From assembly GCF_039521845.1 (NCBI RefSeq), contig NZ_BAAACW010000128.1, positions 1-52,158 of the forward strand: 52,158 nucleotides of DNA, in the 5' to 3' direction. Positions 7,500-14,984 of this stretch are shown here, in pieces (within the stretch, counting starts at the first letter, position 1; each line of letters begins with the position of its first letter). The stretch comes from Alkalibacterium iburiense. Lineage in GTDB: Bacteria > Bacillota > Bacilli > Lactobacillales > Carnobacteriaceae_A. Position numbers and translations under genes: made by a program. Under the pieces are notes generated by a model. The model worked only from the letters and a program-made list of their open reading frames with translations. It was not told the DNA's origin and searched no databases.

Positions 7500-7733
7500 T
7501 TAAGCCTCTTTAATTCTTGATTTAATCACTGGGTAACCTAGATCCTCAATCGCTTTTTCAATGTCTTTTATGGCAATGGCGTCTGCATCGAAAGTGGTTT
7601 TTACTTTACTTGAGTTGAACAAAACTTTCACACTGTCTTTGTCGACACCCTTCAATCCTTTTACTGCACTTTCTATTTTTTGCATACATGAGGGACATGC
7701 TAAGGTTTCTAAACGAATAGTGGCATTATACAT
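7500..7733 (-). CDS. Heavy-metal-associated (HMA) domain protein, metallochaperone-like
   Basis: 77-residue ferredoxin-like HMA domain with metal-binding CPSC (Cys13, Cys16) in LETLACPSC. Typical copper chaperones have MxCxxC with Thr or Asn after Met; here Leu-Ala precedes the first Cys, so metal preference is uncertain. C-terminal segment GYPVIKSRIKEA is normal for the fold. It probably delivers metal to, or takes it from, the adjacent P-type ATPase, which has no HMA domain of its own. It has its own FNR-like promoter (7765-7806). Confidence 0.8.
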   Translation of the reverse strand: MYNATIRLETLACPSCMQKIESAVKGLKGVDKDSVKVLFNSSKVKTTFDADAIAIKDIEKAIEDLGYPVIKSRIKEA

Positions 7734-7764
7734 TTTATCTCTCTCCTTCTCTTTGGTTAATTTT

Positions 7765-7806
7765 AGTATAGCGGGTATATGGGCTACAAAAATTGACGAG
7801 CGTCAA
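7765..7806 (-). promoter_or_regulatory. FNR/CRP-type box with TATACT -10, upstream of the HMA gene
   Basis: TTGA-CGAGCG-TCAA (7793-7806) is a 14-bp palindrome of the TTGAN6TCAA type bound by CRP/FNR-family regulators. The -10 TATACT (7770-7765) starts 29.5 bp from the box centre, which puts the box near -41.5, the class II activator position. No -35 is present. Confidence 0.65.
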
Positions 7807-7809
7807 CTT

Positions 7810-9720
7810 TTAAGCTAATTCTACTTTCTTCTCTTTTTCGAGGTCGTCTCTTTTTACCTTGTAACGTTCGCCTTTTCGTCGGTAGCGAAGGAGTCTCATC
7901 GCGTTAAAGATAACAACTAGAATACTGGCTTCATGAACCAGCATACCGATGGACATGTTCATCCATTCCCCGAATAGGAGACTGGCTAGAAGGATAAGGA
8001 CGACTCCTACGGCTATGACAATATTTTGAACCATATTATTGGCTGTGGATTTTGTGAGCCCTAAAGCATGCGGGAGACGGCTCATGTCTGAGTTCATTAA
8101 AACCACATCAGATGTTTCAATGGCGACGTCTGTTCCGCTTCCCATCGCAATGCCGATGTCAGCGAGGGCTAGGGATGGGCTATCGTTTACGCCGTCCCCT
8201 ACAAAGGCAACAATCTGACCTTCTTTTTGCAATTTTTCTATATGAGCAGCTTTATCTTCCGGCAACATATGACCGTGAGCATCTGTTAAGCCTAATTCGC
8301 TCGCTACTAAGTCTACGGTTCCCTGGTTATCACCGGAAAGTACGACGAGGTTTTTGACTCCTAAGTCTTTTAATTTTTGCAGGTCTTCTTTCACACCTGG
8401 ACGAATTTGGTCACGGATTCCCATCAGAACTTTCAACTCTCCGTCAACCGCTGTGAGTACCAGTGAGTTCCCGTTTTTCTCGAACTGCTTCACATCTCTT
8501 TGAGCTTTTTGAGTTAATGTGACCTGTTCTTTTTCCATTAAAGCGACGTTCCCTACAGCGACTCGGTGTCCATTCACTGTAGCCACTATGCCTCCCCCTT
8601 TGACGACTTCTGTTTCTTCGACGGGTGAAAGTGTGGTGTCTCCAATATTTTTGATAATGGCTTTAGCTAGAGGATGATCGGATTCGCGCTCGACACTCGC
8701 CAAGTAGCCTAAAACTTCCTCGGTATTTTCTCCGTAGTATTCTTTTGCGCCTACTTCTGGATTTCCAATAGTTAATGTGCCTGTTTTATCAAAGACAATC
8801 GTGTCTACGTGGCTGAAGTCGTGGATGACTTCACTTCCTTTGAGTAAGACACCGTTGCGAGCTCCATTCCCTATACCAGCGACGTTTGAGACCGGGACTC
8901 CTATAACTAAGGCCCCTGGACAGCCTAATACCAAAATGGTTATGGCTAATTCGACATTTTGAGAAACGATCCAGACAATAAAGGCTAAAACTAATACAGC
9001 CGGCGTGTACCATTTTGAAAACCGGTCAATGAACCGCTCGGCTTCTGATTTTGAGTCTTGTGCTTCTTCTACCAGTTCTATTATTTTGCCAAAGGTGGTG
9101 TCTTCTCCGACACGATCGGCGCGGATTTGAATGGTTCCATTTTCTAGAATGGTTCCGGCATACACACCTGAGTCTTTTTCTTTGGTGACCGGTTCGGCTT
9201 CACCGGTGATACTGGCTTCGTTGATATAACCTTCTCCTGTAAGAACGGTTCCGTCTACCGGGACTTTTGCACCTGTTTTAACGAGTAAAATATCTCCTTC
9301 ATCGACATCATCGACATCTACTTCTTCAAATTCTCCATTTTCCATTTGTCGCATGGCACTTTCAGGTGCTAGTTCTGTTAACTCTTTAATAGCTGATCGG
9401 GTTTGATTGAGCGTGCGCTGTTCTAGATACGCTCCAAATAGAAATAAGAAAGTGACAATGGCTGATTCTTCAAAGTTCTGAATCAGGAATGCGCCGATTA
9501 CAGCGATTGTGACTAAGACATCGATACTGATGACTTTTACTTTTACCGCTTGGTAGGCTTGAATCGCTATGGGTGCTGCACCTAATAGGGAAGCGATGAT
9601 AAAGGCAATGTTGAACCCTGCCATATTATCGAGTGCGAATCGGCTAAAGAATCCTAAAACGATTAAAATACCACTGATTACGGTTATTTGATTTTTCTTA
9701 CTGAGTATAGCTCTTTGCAT
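7810..9720 (-). CDS. Heavy-metal-translocating P1B-type ATPase with a CPG motif
   Basis: 636-residue membrane ATPase without an N-terminal HMA domain. It shows early membrane helices, the SIDVLVTIA helix (65-73), actuator TGEAEP (172-177), transmembrane metal-site motif CPG at Cys267 in LGCPGALV, phosphorylation site DKTGTLT (Asp311), SDHPLAKA with the P1B His-Pro pair (about 350), and hinge GDGVNDSPSLA. P1B pumps export or transfer Cu, Zn, Cd, Co or Fe; the usual motif is CPC, CPH or SPC, so CPG leaves the metal undecided. It forms a unit with an HMA protein and a RIC-like protein and is preceded by two FNR-like boxes, suggesting redox or NO-linked metal control (inference). Confidence 0.88.
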   Translation of the reverse strand: MQRAILSKKNQITVISGILIVLGFFSRFALDNMAGFNIAFIIASLLGAAPIAIQAYQAVKVKVISIDVLVTIAVIGAFLIQNFEESAIVTFLFLFGAYLEQRTLNQTRSAIKELTELAPESAMRQMENGEFEEVDVDDVDEGDILLVKTGAKVPVDGTVLTGEGYINEASITGEAEPVTKEKDSGVYAGTILENGTIQIRADRVGEDTTFGKIIELVEEAQDSKSEAERFIDRFSKWYTPAVLVLAFIVWIVSQNVELAITILVLGCPGALVIGVPVSNVAGIGNGARNGVLLKGSEVIHDFSHVDTIVFDKTGTLTIGNPEVGAKEYYGENTEEVLGYLASVERESDHPLAKAIIKNIGDTTLSPVEETEVVKGGGIVATVNGHRVAVGNVALMEKEQVTLTQKAQRDVKQFEKNGNSLVLTAVDGELKVLMGIRDQIRPGVKEDLQKLKDLGVKNLVVLSGDNQGTVDLVASELGLTDAHGHMLPEDKAAHIEKLQKEGQIVAFVGDGVNDSPSLALADIGIAMGSGTDVAIETSDVVLMNSDMSRLPHALGLTKSTANNMVQNIVIAVGVVLILLASLLFGEWMNMSIGMLVHEASILVVIFNAMRLLRYRRKGERYKVKRDDLEKEKKVELA

Positions 9721-9754
9721 GTTTTTTTCCTCCTTTTGTTGATTGGTTAACTAT

Positions 9755-9796
9755 AGTATAGAAAGTATTTGGTTTTTAAGAATTGACCGGTATCAA
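9755..9796 (-). promoter_or_regulatory. FNR/CRP-type box with TATACT -10, proximal promoter of the ATPase gene
   Basis: TTGA-CCGGTA-TCAA (9783-9796) lies with its centre exactly 29.5 bp from the 5' end of TATACT (9760-9755), the same geometry as at 7765-7806 and 9852-9893. The start codon is at 9720, giving a leader of about 28 bases. Confidence 0.7.
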
Positions 9797-9851
9797 GTTT
9801 GTATCTTTTTTTTAGTCGCTTTTTCAGCGCCTTTCCTAACTTTCTAATCTG

Positions 9852-9893
9852 AGTATAAGAGTCTTTTAGCTTTATTGAATTGACTCATATCAA
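9852..9893 (-). promoter_or_regulatory. FNR/CRP-type box with TATACT -10, distal tandem promoter
   Basis: TTGA-CTCATA-TCAA (9880-9893) and TATACT (9857-9852) repeat the 29.5-bp spacing. No open reading frame with a ribosome site lies between its predicted start (about 9845) and the proximal promoter, so it probably adds a second start for the ATPase gene. Confidence 0.65.
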
Positions 9894-9941
9894 GATTAGG
9901 TCCTTTTTATTTTCTATGTGTCCTAAGTATTGGTTAAATAA

Positions 9942-9975
9942 GAAAAAAAGGTCACATAGAGGCCTCCTATGTGAC
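9942..9975 (-). terminator. Rho-independent terminator on the minus strand
   Basis: GTCACATAG (9951-9959) pairs perfectly with CTATGTGAC (9967-9975), followed on the minus strand by seven to eight T. It insulates the ATPase promoters from transcription entering from 10 kb, and implies something is or was transcribed leftward just upstream. Confidence 0.8.
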
Positions 9976-9998
9976 ATATCGGCTATTTAGTTTTGACT

Positions 9999-10145
9999 TT
10001 AGTGCAGATAGAGCTCTTCTATGTACCCTTTCACCCTTTTCAGTAATGCTTTAGGGTAAATAGCATTCGGATAAGCATAATTTTTTCTGTATATAAGACT
10101 AAAAAGACTCGTTTTAGAGGCATAAGGTCGTATAAAACCCTTATA
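9999..10145 (-). pseudogene. Possible gene remnant, C-terminal 48 codons only
   Basis: A 48-codon open frame without any ATG, GTG or TTG near its 5' end and closed upstream by TAA. It reads like a protein C-terminus, with GFIRPYASKTSLF early and an amphipathic PKALLKRVKGYIEELYLH at the end, and a terminator hairpin follows 24 bases after the stop. Not recognised. An overlapping second frame is also open, so coding status is uncertain. Apart from this the stretch 9976-10240 shows nothing. Confidence 0.25.
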
Positions 10146-10240
10146 TTAGACCGGTAAGTCTTTTTTTACTCTTCACCTGTCCATTAAATACTTTTATACG
10201 ACTCCAAGGTTAATATCTATAAAGGGGAGGGAGATAAAAC

Positions 10241-10290
10241 AGAAAAAAACCTTCCACACCCAGCCTGTGCTCGAATGTAAAAGGTTTTTG
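10241..10290 (-). terminator. Terminator after the DUF1129 gene
   Basis: AAAAACCTT (10245-10253) pairs with AAGGTTTTT (10281-10289); on the minus strand the hairpin is followed by a T run. It lies just downstream of the stop at 10305. Confidence 0.75.
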
Positions 10291-10304
10291 TTGAAAGGTT
10301 TTAT

Positions 10305-11003
10305 TTAAATAAGTGTTCCTTTGATATTGAGTTTTTTCTTCAAGTACCATTTAGCTAAGAACGCGAGTAATCCGATGGCCAGGGTGTATGGTCCCGGCAG
10401 TACGGGGTTCAGTGCTGGTGGAATCAGTGCGGTCCCGAAGGCCATTAATACAATCCACCCTACCATTGTTACCGTGGTGGCTAGAATGTATTTAAAGAAT
10501 CCCCCTTTGACTCCTGGGGTCGGAGCATATTTTGTAATGACCATAACGGCTAATCCACCCAATAAGAAGTTAAGGAGTAGCGTAATCAGTCCCAATCCTG
10601 CTTCCTGATTTCCTGTAAAGTAAGAAATACCTGTAATAATTGAGAACATTCCTCCTAAAAGAAGGGCTCCGTCTAAATAGATTTTCCAGGATTCAGAGCG
10701 CTCACCCGCTTCAGCAGTCGCCTCTCTTTTTCCTTCTAGTAAATAAATAGCTTGATCTGTTGATGTCCCGTAAATTTTGCGGGCCGTTATATGATTGGCT
10801 TGTTCAGCTACAATATTTTTCAACATATCATTAAAAATTTCTGTTTTTTGTTCTTCCAACATGCCGCCCTCGTCTAATTGACGATTCAATTTAACCATAT
10901 AATCTTTATTTTTATTTGTTAACTGGGCAAACAAGGCTTCATTTTCTCGTCTTTTATCATCGAGAGTTTGTGTTGGTTCAACCGTTTCGTTTTGTTTAGA
11001 CAT
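10305..11003 (-). CDS. DUF1129 family membrane protein
   Basis: 232 residues. A charged, Gln/Glu-rich cytoplasmic N-terminal half (about 1-105) with NKNKDYMVKLNRQL and an amphipathic helix is followed by four hydrophobic segments (about 110-131, 138-160, 172-195, 210-226). This is the layout of DUF1129, a Lactobacillales family of unknown function regularly found next to ychF (family knowledge). It lies 17 bases after ychF on the same strand, so it is the last gene of the partition/GTPase cluster. Function not known. Confidence 0.8.
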   Translation of the reverse strand: MSKQNETVEPTQTLDDKRRENEALFAQLTNKNKDYMVKLNRQLDEGGMLEEQKTEIFNDMLKNIVAEQANHITARKIYGTSTDQAIYLLEGKREATAEAGERSESWKIYLDGALLLGGMFSIITGISYFTGNQEAGLGLITLLLNFLLGGLAVMVITKYAPTPGVKGGFFKYILATTVTMVGWIVLMAFGTALIPPALNPVLPGPYTLAIGLLAFLAKWYLKKKLNIKGTLI

Positions 11004-11020
11004 TCTTTCAATCCTCTCTT

Positions 11021-12121
11021 CTACACGTTGAAGCGGAATAAGATAACATCGCCGTCTTGAACGACATAGTCTTTTCCTTCTGATCTTAGTTTCCCAGCTT
11101 CACGTGCCGCTTTTTCACTGCCGAGTTTATCATAATCTTCAAATGAAATAGTTTCAGCTCGAATAAAGCCTTTTTCGAAATCACTATGAATGACTCCAGC
11201 CGTTTGAGGAGCTTTCATTCCCTTTTTGAAAGTCCAGGCACGCACTTCTTTTTCTCCTGCTGTAAAGAAAGTCGCTAAACCAAGTAAGTCATAGGAAATA
11301 CGGATAAGTTTGTTTAGACCAGGTTCAGTGACACCTAAATCTTCAAGGAATAACTCTTTTTCTTCATCATCGAGTTCGGCAATTTCTTCTTCAATCGCTG
11401 CCGAAATAGCCACGACTTCAGCATTTTCTTCTGCTGCAATCGCTTTGACTGTTTGCAGGTGCTGATTGCTTTCCGGATCAGCTATTTCATCTTCCGATAC
11501 GTTGGCGACATACAAAACAGGCTTACTGGTTAATAAGAATAAAGAACGGACAATGGGTAGCTCGTCTTCTGTAAAGTCGAGCATTCTTACCGGTTTCCCT
11601 TCTTCTAAGACTGGCTGAATTCTTTCTAATACAGCTAGCATAGCTAAGGCTTCTTTATCTTTTGTTTTTGCCTGTTTTCTAACCTTTTCTATTCGCTTGT
11701 CAACGGCTTCCAAGTCAGCTAAAGCTAATTCCAAATTGATGGTTTCAATATCCTCTGCGGGATTTACCTGACCAGCTACGTGGGTAATGTTGTCATCTTC
11801 AAAGCAGCGGACGACATGACAAATAGCATCCACTTCTCTAATATTGGCTAGAAACTTATTTCCTAAGCCCTCCCCTTTGCTGGCTCCTTTTACAATACCG
11901 GCAATATCTGTAAATTCGAAGGTTGTCGGAAGCACTCTCTGCGGTTTAACCAATTCGGCCAAACGGTTCAGACGGTCATCCGGTACTTCAACGACTCCGA
12001 CGTTTGGATCTATGGTAGCAAAAGGATAGTTAGCAGCCTCTGCTCCTGCTTTTGTAATAGCATTAAATAATGTTGATTTTCCAACGTTGGGCAAACCAAC
12101 GATTCCTGCTGTTAGAGCCAT
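11021..12121 (-). CDS. ychF: Redox-regulated ATPase YchF (Obg family)
   Basis: 366 residues, the normal YchF length. P-loop GLPNVGKST (8-16), switch region FEFTDIAGIV (about 68-77) with DIAG, coiled-coil insertion (about 130-165), and C-terminal TGS domain ending DGDVILFRFNV. YchF binds the ribosome and hydrolyses ATP rather than GTP; roles in stress and translation are reported for the family. The usual G4 motif NKxD is replaced here by NVSEDE in VLYVANVSEDE, in line with the known ATP preference. It sits between the DUF951 gene and the DUF1129 gene, the standard Lactobacillales order. Confidence 0.95.
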   Translation of the reverse strand: MALTAGIVGLPNVGKSTLFNAITKAGAEAANYPFATIDPNVGVVEVPDDRLNRLAELVKPQRVLPTTFEFTDIAGIVKGASKGEGLGNKFLANIREVDAICHVVRCFEDDNITHVAGQVNPAEDIETINLELALADLEAVDKRIEKVRKQAKTKDKEALAMLAVLERIQPVLEEGKPVRMLDFTEDELPIVRSLFLLTSKPVLYVANVSEDEIADPESNQHLQTVKAIAAEENAEVVAISAAIEEEIAELDDEEKELFLEDLGVTEPGLNKLIRISYDLLGLATFFTAGEKEVRAWTFKKGMKAPQTAGVIHSDFEKGFIRAETISFEDYDKLGSEKAAREAGKLRSEGKDYVVQDGDVILFRFNV

Positions 12122-12153
12122 TTAATTGCTCACCTTTCTATTTCTAAAATATC

Positions 12154-12351
12154 TTAGTTTTCATTTTTCGATTCGATAACTTTTTTCATTTTTCTTTCAA
12201 ATTCTCTGCGAGGCATGAGTACCAAATGATTGCATCCTGTACATCTGATTCGAATATCAGCACCCATACGAATAATTTCCCATCGGTTTGTGCCACATGG
12301 GTGGGCTTTTTTCATTTCTACGACATCATGTAAATCAAAGGATTTGCTCAT
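12154..12351 (-). CDS. DUF951 family protein (YyaB-like), small zinc-ribbon-like
   Basis: 65 residues with a conserved HPCGTNRWE segment (17-25) and CxxC in RCTGCNHLV, giving three Cys that could bind zinc. DUF951 proteins of about 65 residues are encoded between parB and ychF in many Firmicutes and their function is unknown. Strong AGGGAGG site precedes the ATG. Predicted to be co-transcribed with parAB. Confidence 0.9.
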   Translation of the reverse strand: MSKSFDLHDVVEMKKAHPCGTNRWEIIRMGADIRIRCTGCNHLVLMPRREFERKMKKVIESKNEN

Positions 12352-12368
12352 ATGAGATAACCTCCCTA

Positions 12369-13256
12369 TTAATTTAAATCAATATCAAGCTCTTCTAAAA
12401 TCCGGTTCAGATCATCGGGAGAAACATATTCAATTTCAATCTTTCCTTTTTCTCCTTTTTCGCGAATGACCACACTGGTCCCGAATTTGTCTGTCAATAA
12501 TTCTTCAGACTTACGAATATAAATCGATTTTTCTGGTGCTTCTTCTTTTTTCTTGTCTTCTTTCGGTTGCTGCTGATTCGCTTCAGACACTAAAAACTCT
12601 AATTGTCTGACCGTTAACCGTTCCTTAACGGCTCGTCTGGCCAGTTTGATAATTTTAACTTTATCCTTTAAGCCAAGCAGTGTTCGGGCTTGACCATTAG
12701 ATAAGGCGCCTTCTTGTACCATCTGTTTGACTTCTTCTGGTAAAGAAAGCAGGCGCAGGTGGTTAGCAATATAAGATCGGCTTTTACCTAATTTTTCTGC
12801 GACCATTTCCTGTGTCATAGATAATTTGTCCATCATCATATTATAAGCTTCCGCTTCTTCCAATGACGTTAAGTCTTCACGCTGCAGGTTTTCAACGATA
12901 GCCATCTGCATCATCACTTCTTCGTCCAGTTCTCGGACGATAGCAGGGATTCTGTCTTTGTCGGCTAATTTTGACGCTCTGAACCGTCTTTCTCCAGCAA
13001 TGATTTCATAGCCTTTAACAGATGATTTTCTTAAAATAATTGGCTGTAATACACCTGATAAGGCGATAGAAGCAGCCAATTCTTTCAACGCGTCTTCATC
13101 AAAGTGTCTGCGGGGCTGATAAGGGTTCGGTCGAATACTTGTTAATTCAATCAATTCTACTTTTTCTTCGTTTTGATCAATTTCTTTTTCAAAGTCAGGG
13201 ACATCGAACAAGGCATCTATTCCACGGCCTAGCCCTTTTCTTTTGTTATTAGCCAT
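12369..13256 (-). CDS. parB: Chromosome partition protein ParB (Spo0J)
   Basis: 295 residues. N-terminal KGLGRGIDALF box, ParB/Srx domain from about 35 with NPYQPRRHFDEDAL, CTP-pocket motif AGERRFRAS, helix-turn-helix around 140-170 (MTQEMVAEKLGKSRSYIANHL, recognised over its full stretch), Glu/Lys-rich linker near 230, and a C-terminal dimerisation domain. ParB clamps spread from parS sites and load condensin. Its first 8 bases overlap the parA end, showing coupling. It is Spo0J rather than Noc, judged by its pairing with ParA. Confidence 0.95.
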   Translation of the reverse strand: MANNKRKGLGRGIDALFDVPDFEKEIDQNEEKVELIELTSIRPNPYQPRRHFDEDALKELAASIALSGVLQPIILRKSSVKGYEIIAGERRFRASKLADKDRIPAIVRELDEEVMMQMAIVENLQREDLTSLEEAEAYNMMMDKLSMTQEMVAEKLGKSRSYIANHLRLLSLPEEVKQMVQEGALSNGQARTLLGLKDKVKIIKLARRAVKERLTVRQLEFLVSEANQQQPKEDKKKEEAPEKSIYIRKSEELLTDKFGTSVVIREKGEKGKIEIEYVSPDDLNRILEELDIDLN

Positions 13257-14010
13257 TAGCCAACACTTCCTTTGCTAATTCCTGATACACTTCTGCCCCT
13301 TTAGAACGCAAGTCATAATCAATAATAGACAAGCCATAACTTGGCGCTTCGGACAAACGAATATTTCGTGGGATAATGGTGTCATAGACTTTTTCTCTAA
13401 AGTACTTCTTCACTTCATTCACGACTTCAAAGCCTAAATTCGTACGGGCATCGAGCATGGTTAACAGCACACCTTCCACACGCAAATCTTTATTAAAGTG
13501 CTTTTGTACTAATCGAATGGTATTTAATAACTGACTTAATCCTTCTAGGGCATAGTACTCACATTGAACCGGTATAAGGACGGAATCACTTGCCGTAAAG
13601 GCATTGATGGTTAAATGTCCTAGCGAAGGGGGACAATCAATTAATATATAGTCATAGTCATCAACGACTGTTTCAACGGCTCTTTTTAAACGGGTTTCTC
13701 TAGCCATTAAACTGGTCAATTCAACTTCTGCTCCGGCCAACTGAATTGTTGCAGGAACGAGACTTAAATTTTCGCGGCTGGTAGATTGAATCACTTCATT
13801 CAGAGGTACTTCATTTATCAGGACATCATAAATATCTTTGTCTACTTCACCTTTGCGCACACCTAAGCCACTCGTCGCATTTCCTTGAGCATCCATATCT
13901 ATCAACAACACTTTTTTTCCAACATAAGCAAGTGAAGCGCCCAAATTGACGGTTGTCGTTGTTTTTCCAACCCCACCTTTTTGGTTTGCGACTGCAATGA
14001 TTTGTGCCAT
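13249..14010 (-). CDS. parA: Chromosome partition ATPase ParA (Soj)
   Basis: 253 residues. Deviant Walker A KGGVGKTTT (10-18) with signature Lys, Walker A' in LIDMDAQGNATSG, and Walker B LIDCPPSLG. Soj cycles between monomer and DNA-bound dimer with ParB as activator and helps segregate the origin and control DnaA. It follows rsmG by 30 bases, which is the conserved origin-proximal order in Firmicutes, so this window probably lies near the replication origin (inference). Confidence 0.96.
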   Translation of the reverse strand: MAQIIAVANQKGGVGKTTTTVNLGASLAYVGKKVLLIDMDAQGNATSGLGVRKGEVDKDIYDVLINEVPLNEVIQSTSRENLSLVPATIQLAGAEVELTSLMARETRLKRAVETVVDDYDYILIDCPPSLGHLTINAFTASDSVLIPVQCEYYALEGLSQLLNTIRLVQKHFNKDLRVEGVLLTMLDARTNLGFEVVNEVKKYFREKVYDTIIPRNIRLSEAPSYGLSIIDYDLRSKGAEVYQELAKEVLANG

Positions 14011-14040
14011 ACTGATCCTCCAATCATTCTCTTGTTTGGT

Positions 14041-14760
14041 TTATACCAGTGGGCTCTTATTAGGAGTTCCTGGCTTTCTCGGGTATTTATTGGGTGTTTC
14101 TTTCTTCTTATCAATTAAAATAATGTGTCTTTCGCCTGCTTCTTCGGGCAAGTCAAAAGAATGGGTTTCTCTTACTTTTCCACCCAACAAGCCGATTGCA
14201 CGCTTAGCATCTTCTAGTTCTTCTGGAGCATGAGCTGCTTTCATAGCAATAAACGTCCCGTCCTTTTTCAATAACGGTAGGCATAATTCGGATAATACAC
14301 TCATTCTGGCGACTGCTCTGGCGGTCACATAATCAAAAGAGGCTCTGAATTCTTTGTTCTGTCCAAAGGTCTCGGCTCGATCGTGATATAAATGCACGTC
14401 TTCAAGGCCCAATTCTTTAACCAATGTCTCTAAAAAGCCAATTCGCTTTTTCAACGAATCGACTATGGTAATCTTTAAGTTAGGGTAGATTATTTTTAGG
14501 GGGATACTAGGAAACCCAGCACCTGAGCCAACATCGCATAGGCTGTGGACCCCTTTGTTAAAATCTACATACAAACCGGCTGTTAATGAATCATAAAAAT
14601 GTTTTAAATACGCTTCTTCTCTTTCTGTAATAGCTGTTAAATTGATTTTTTCATTCCACTCTCTTAATAGGTCGAGGTAGCGTTCAAATTGACGCATCTT
14701 TTCTTCTGAGATAGGAATGTCTCTTTTAGTCAGTTCTGCTTGAAATTCTTCTGGAGTCAT
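14041..14760 (-). CDS. rsmG: 16S rRNA (guanine527-N7)-methyltransferase RsmG (GidB)
   Basis: 239 residues, class I methyltransferase. NEKINLTAITE (36-46) is the family's N-terminal signature and DVGSGAGFPSIP (76-87) the AdoMet loop; TARAVARM follows near 147. It methylates G527 in 16S rRNA. The C-terminus ends in the basic Pro-rich tail typical of Firmicutes RsmG (PRKPGTPNKSPL). First gene of the rsmG-parA-parB-DUF951-ychF-DUF1129 series. Confidence 0.95.
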   Translation of the reverse strand: MTPEEFQAELTKRDIPISEEKMRQFERYLDLLREWNEKINLTAITEREEAYLKHFYDSLTAGLYVDFNKGVHSLCDVGSGAGFPSIPLKIIYPNLKITIVDSLKKRIGFLETLVKELGLEDVHLYHDRAETFGQNKEFRASFDYVTARAVARMSVLSELCLPLLKKDGTFIAMKAAHAPEELEDAKRAIGLLGGKVRETHSFDLPEEAGERHIILIDKKKETPNKYPRKPGTPNKSPLV

Positions 14761-14787
14761 CCTTCAAAATCCTTTCTTTTAAGAGTC

Positions 14788-14810
14788 GTGAAACAGTCTT
14801 TTTGTTTCAC
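14788..14810. repeat. Inverted repeat GTGAAACA / TGTTTCAC upstream of rsmG
   Basis: Two 8-bp arms (14788-14795 and 14803-14810) flank a 7-base loop. Each arm is half of the Firmicutes parS site but in outward-swapped order, so this is not a normal parS. It may be a leader hairpin or a rearranged site. Confidence 0.5.
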
Positions 14811-14911
14811 AAAATCCCTCTCTCCACTTTAAACCAAAAAGGCTTTAAATACAATGGTAAGTTAAGATTAAAAAGCTTTAAAAGTGAATAAAATGTAGTG
14901 TTCGACCTAGC

Positions 14912-14963
14912 AAAAAACACACTTTAATATAAAGCTCAACGTAAGCTTCACTTTAAAGTGTGT
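14912..14963 (-). terminator. Terminator after the CPA2 antiporter gene
   Basis: An 11-bp outer stem (14917-14927 with 14953-14963) and an inner AAGCT/AGCTT stem are followed on the minus strand by TTTTTT. It separates the antiporter operon from the rsmG cluster. Confidence 0.8.
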
Positions 14964-14984
14964 CCTTGCATCTATTTTATCAGT

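Noticed and set aside
9790..9845. A small RNA from the distal FNR-like promoter
   Set aside because: There is a 4-bp hairpin only, and no T run before the proximal promoter, so a discrete short transcript is not supported.
14788..14810. parS site near parAB
   Set aside because: Both half-sites GTGAAACA and TGTTTCAC are present but in the wrong order and spaced by 7 bases; the 16-bp parS consensus is not formed.
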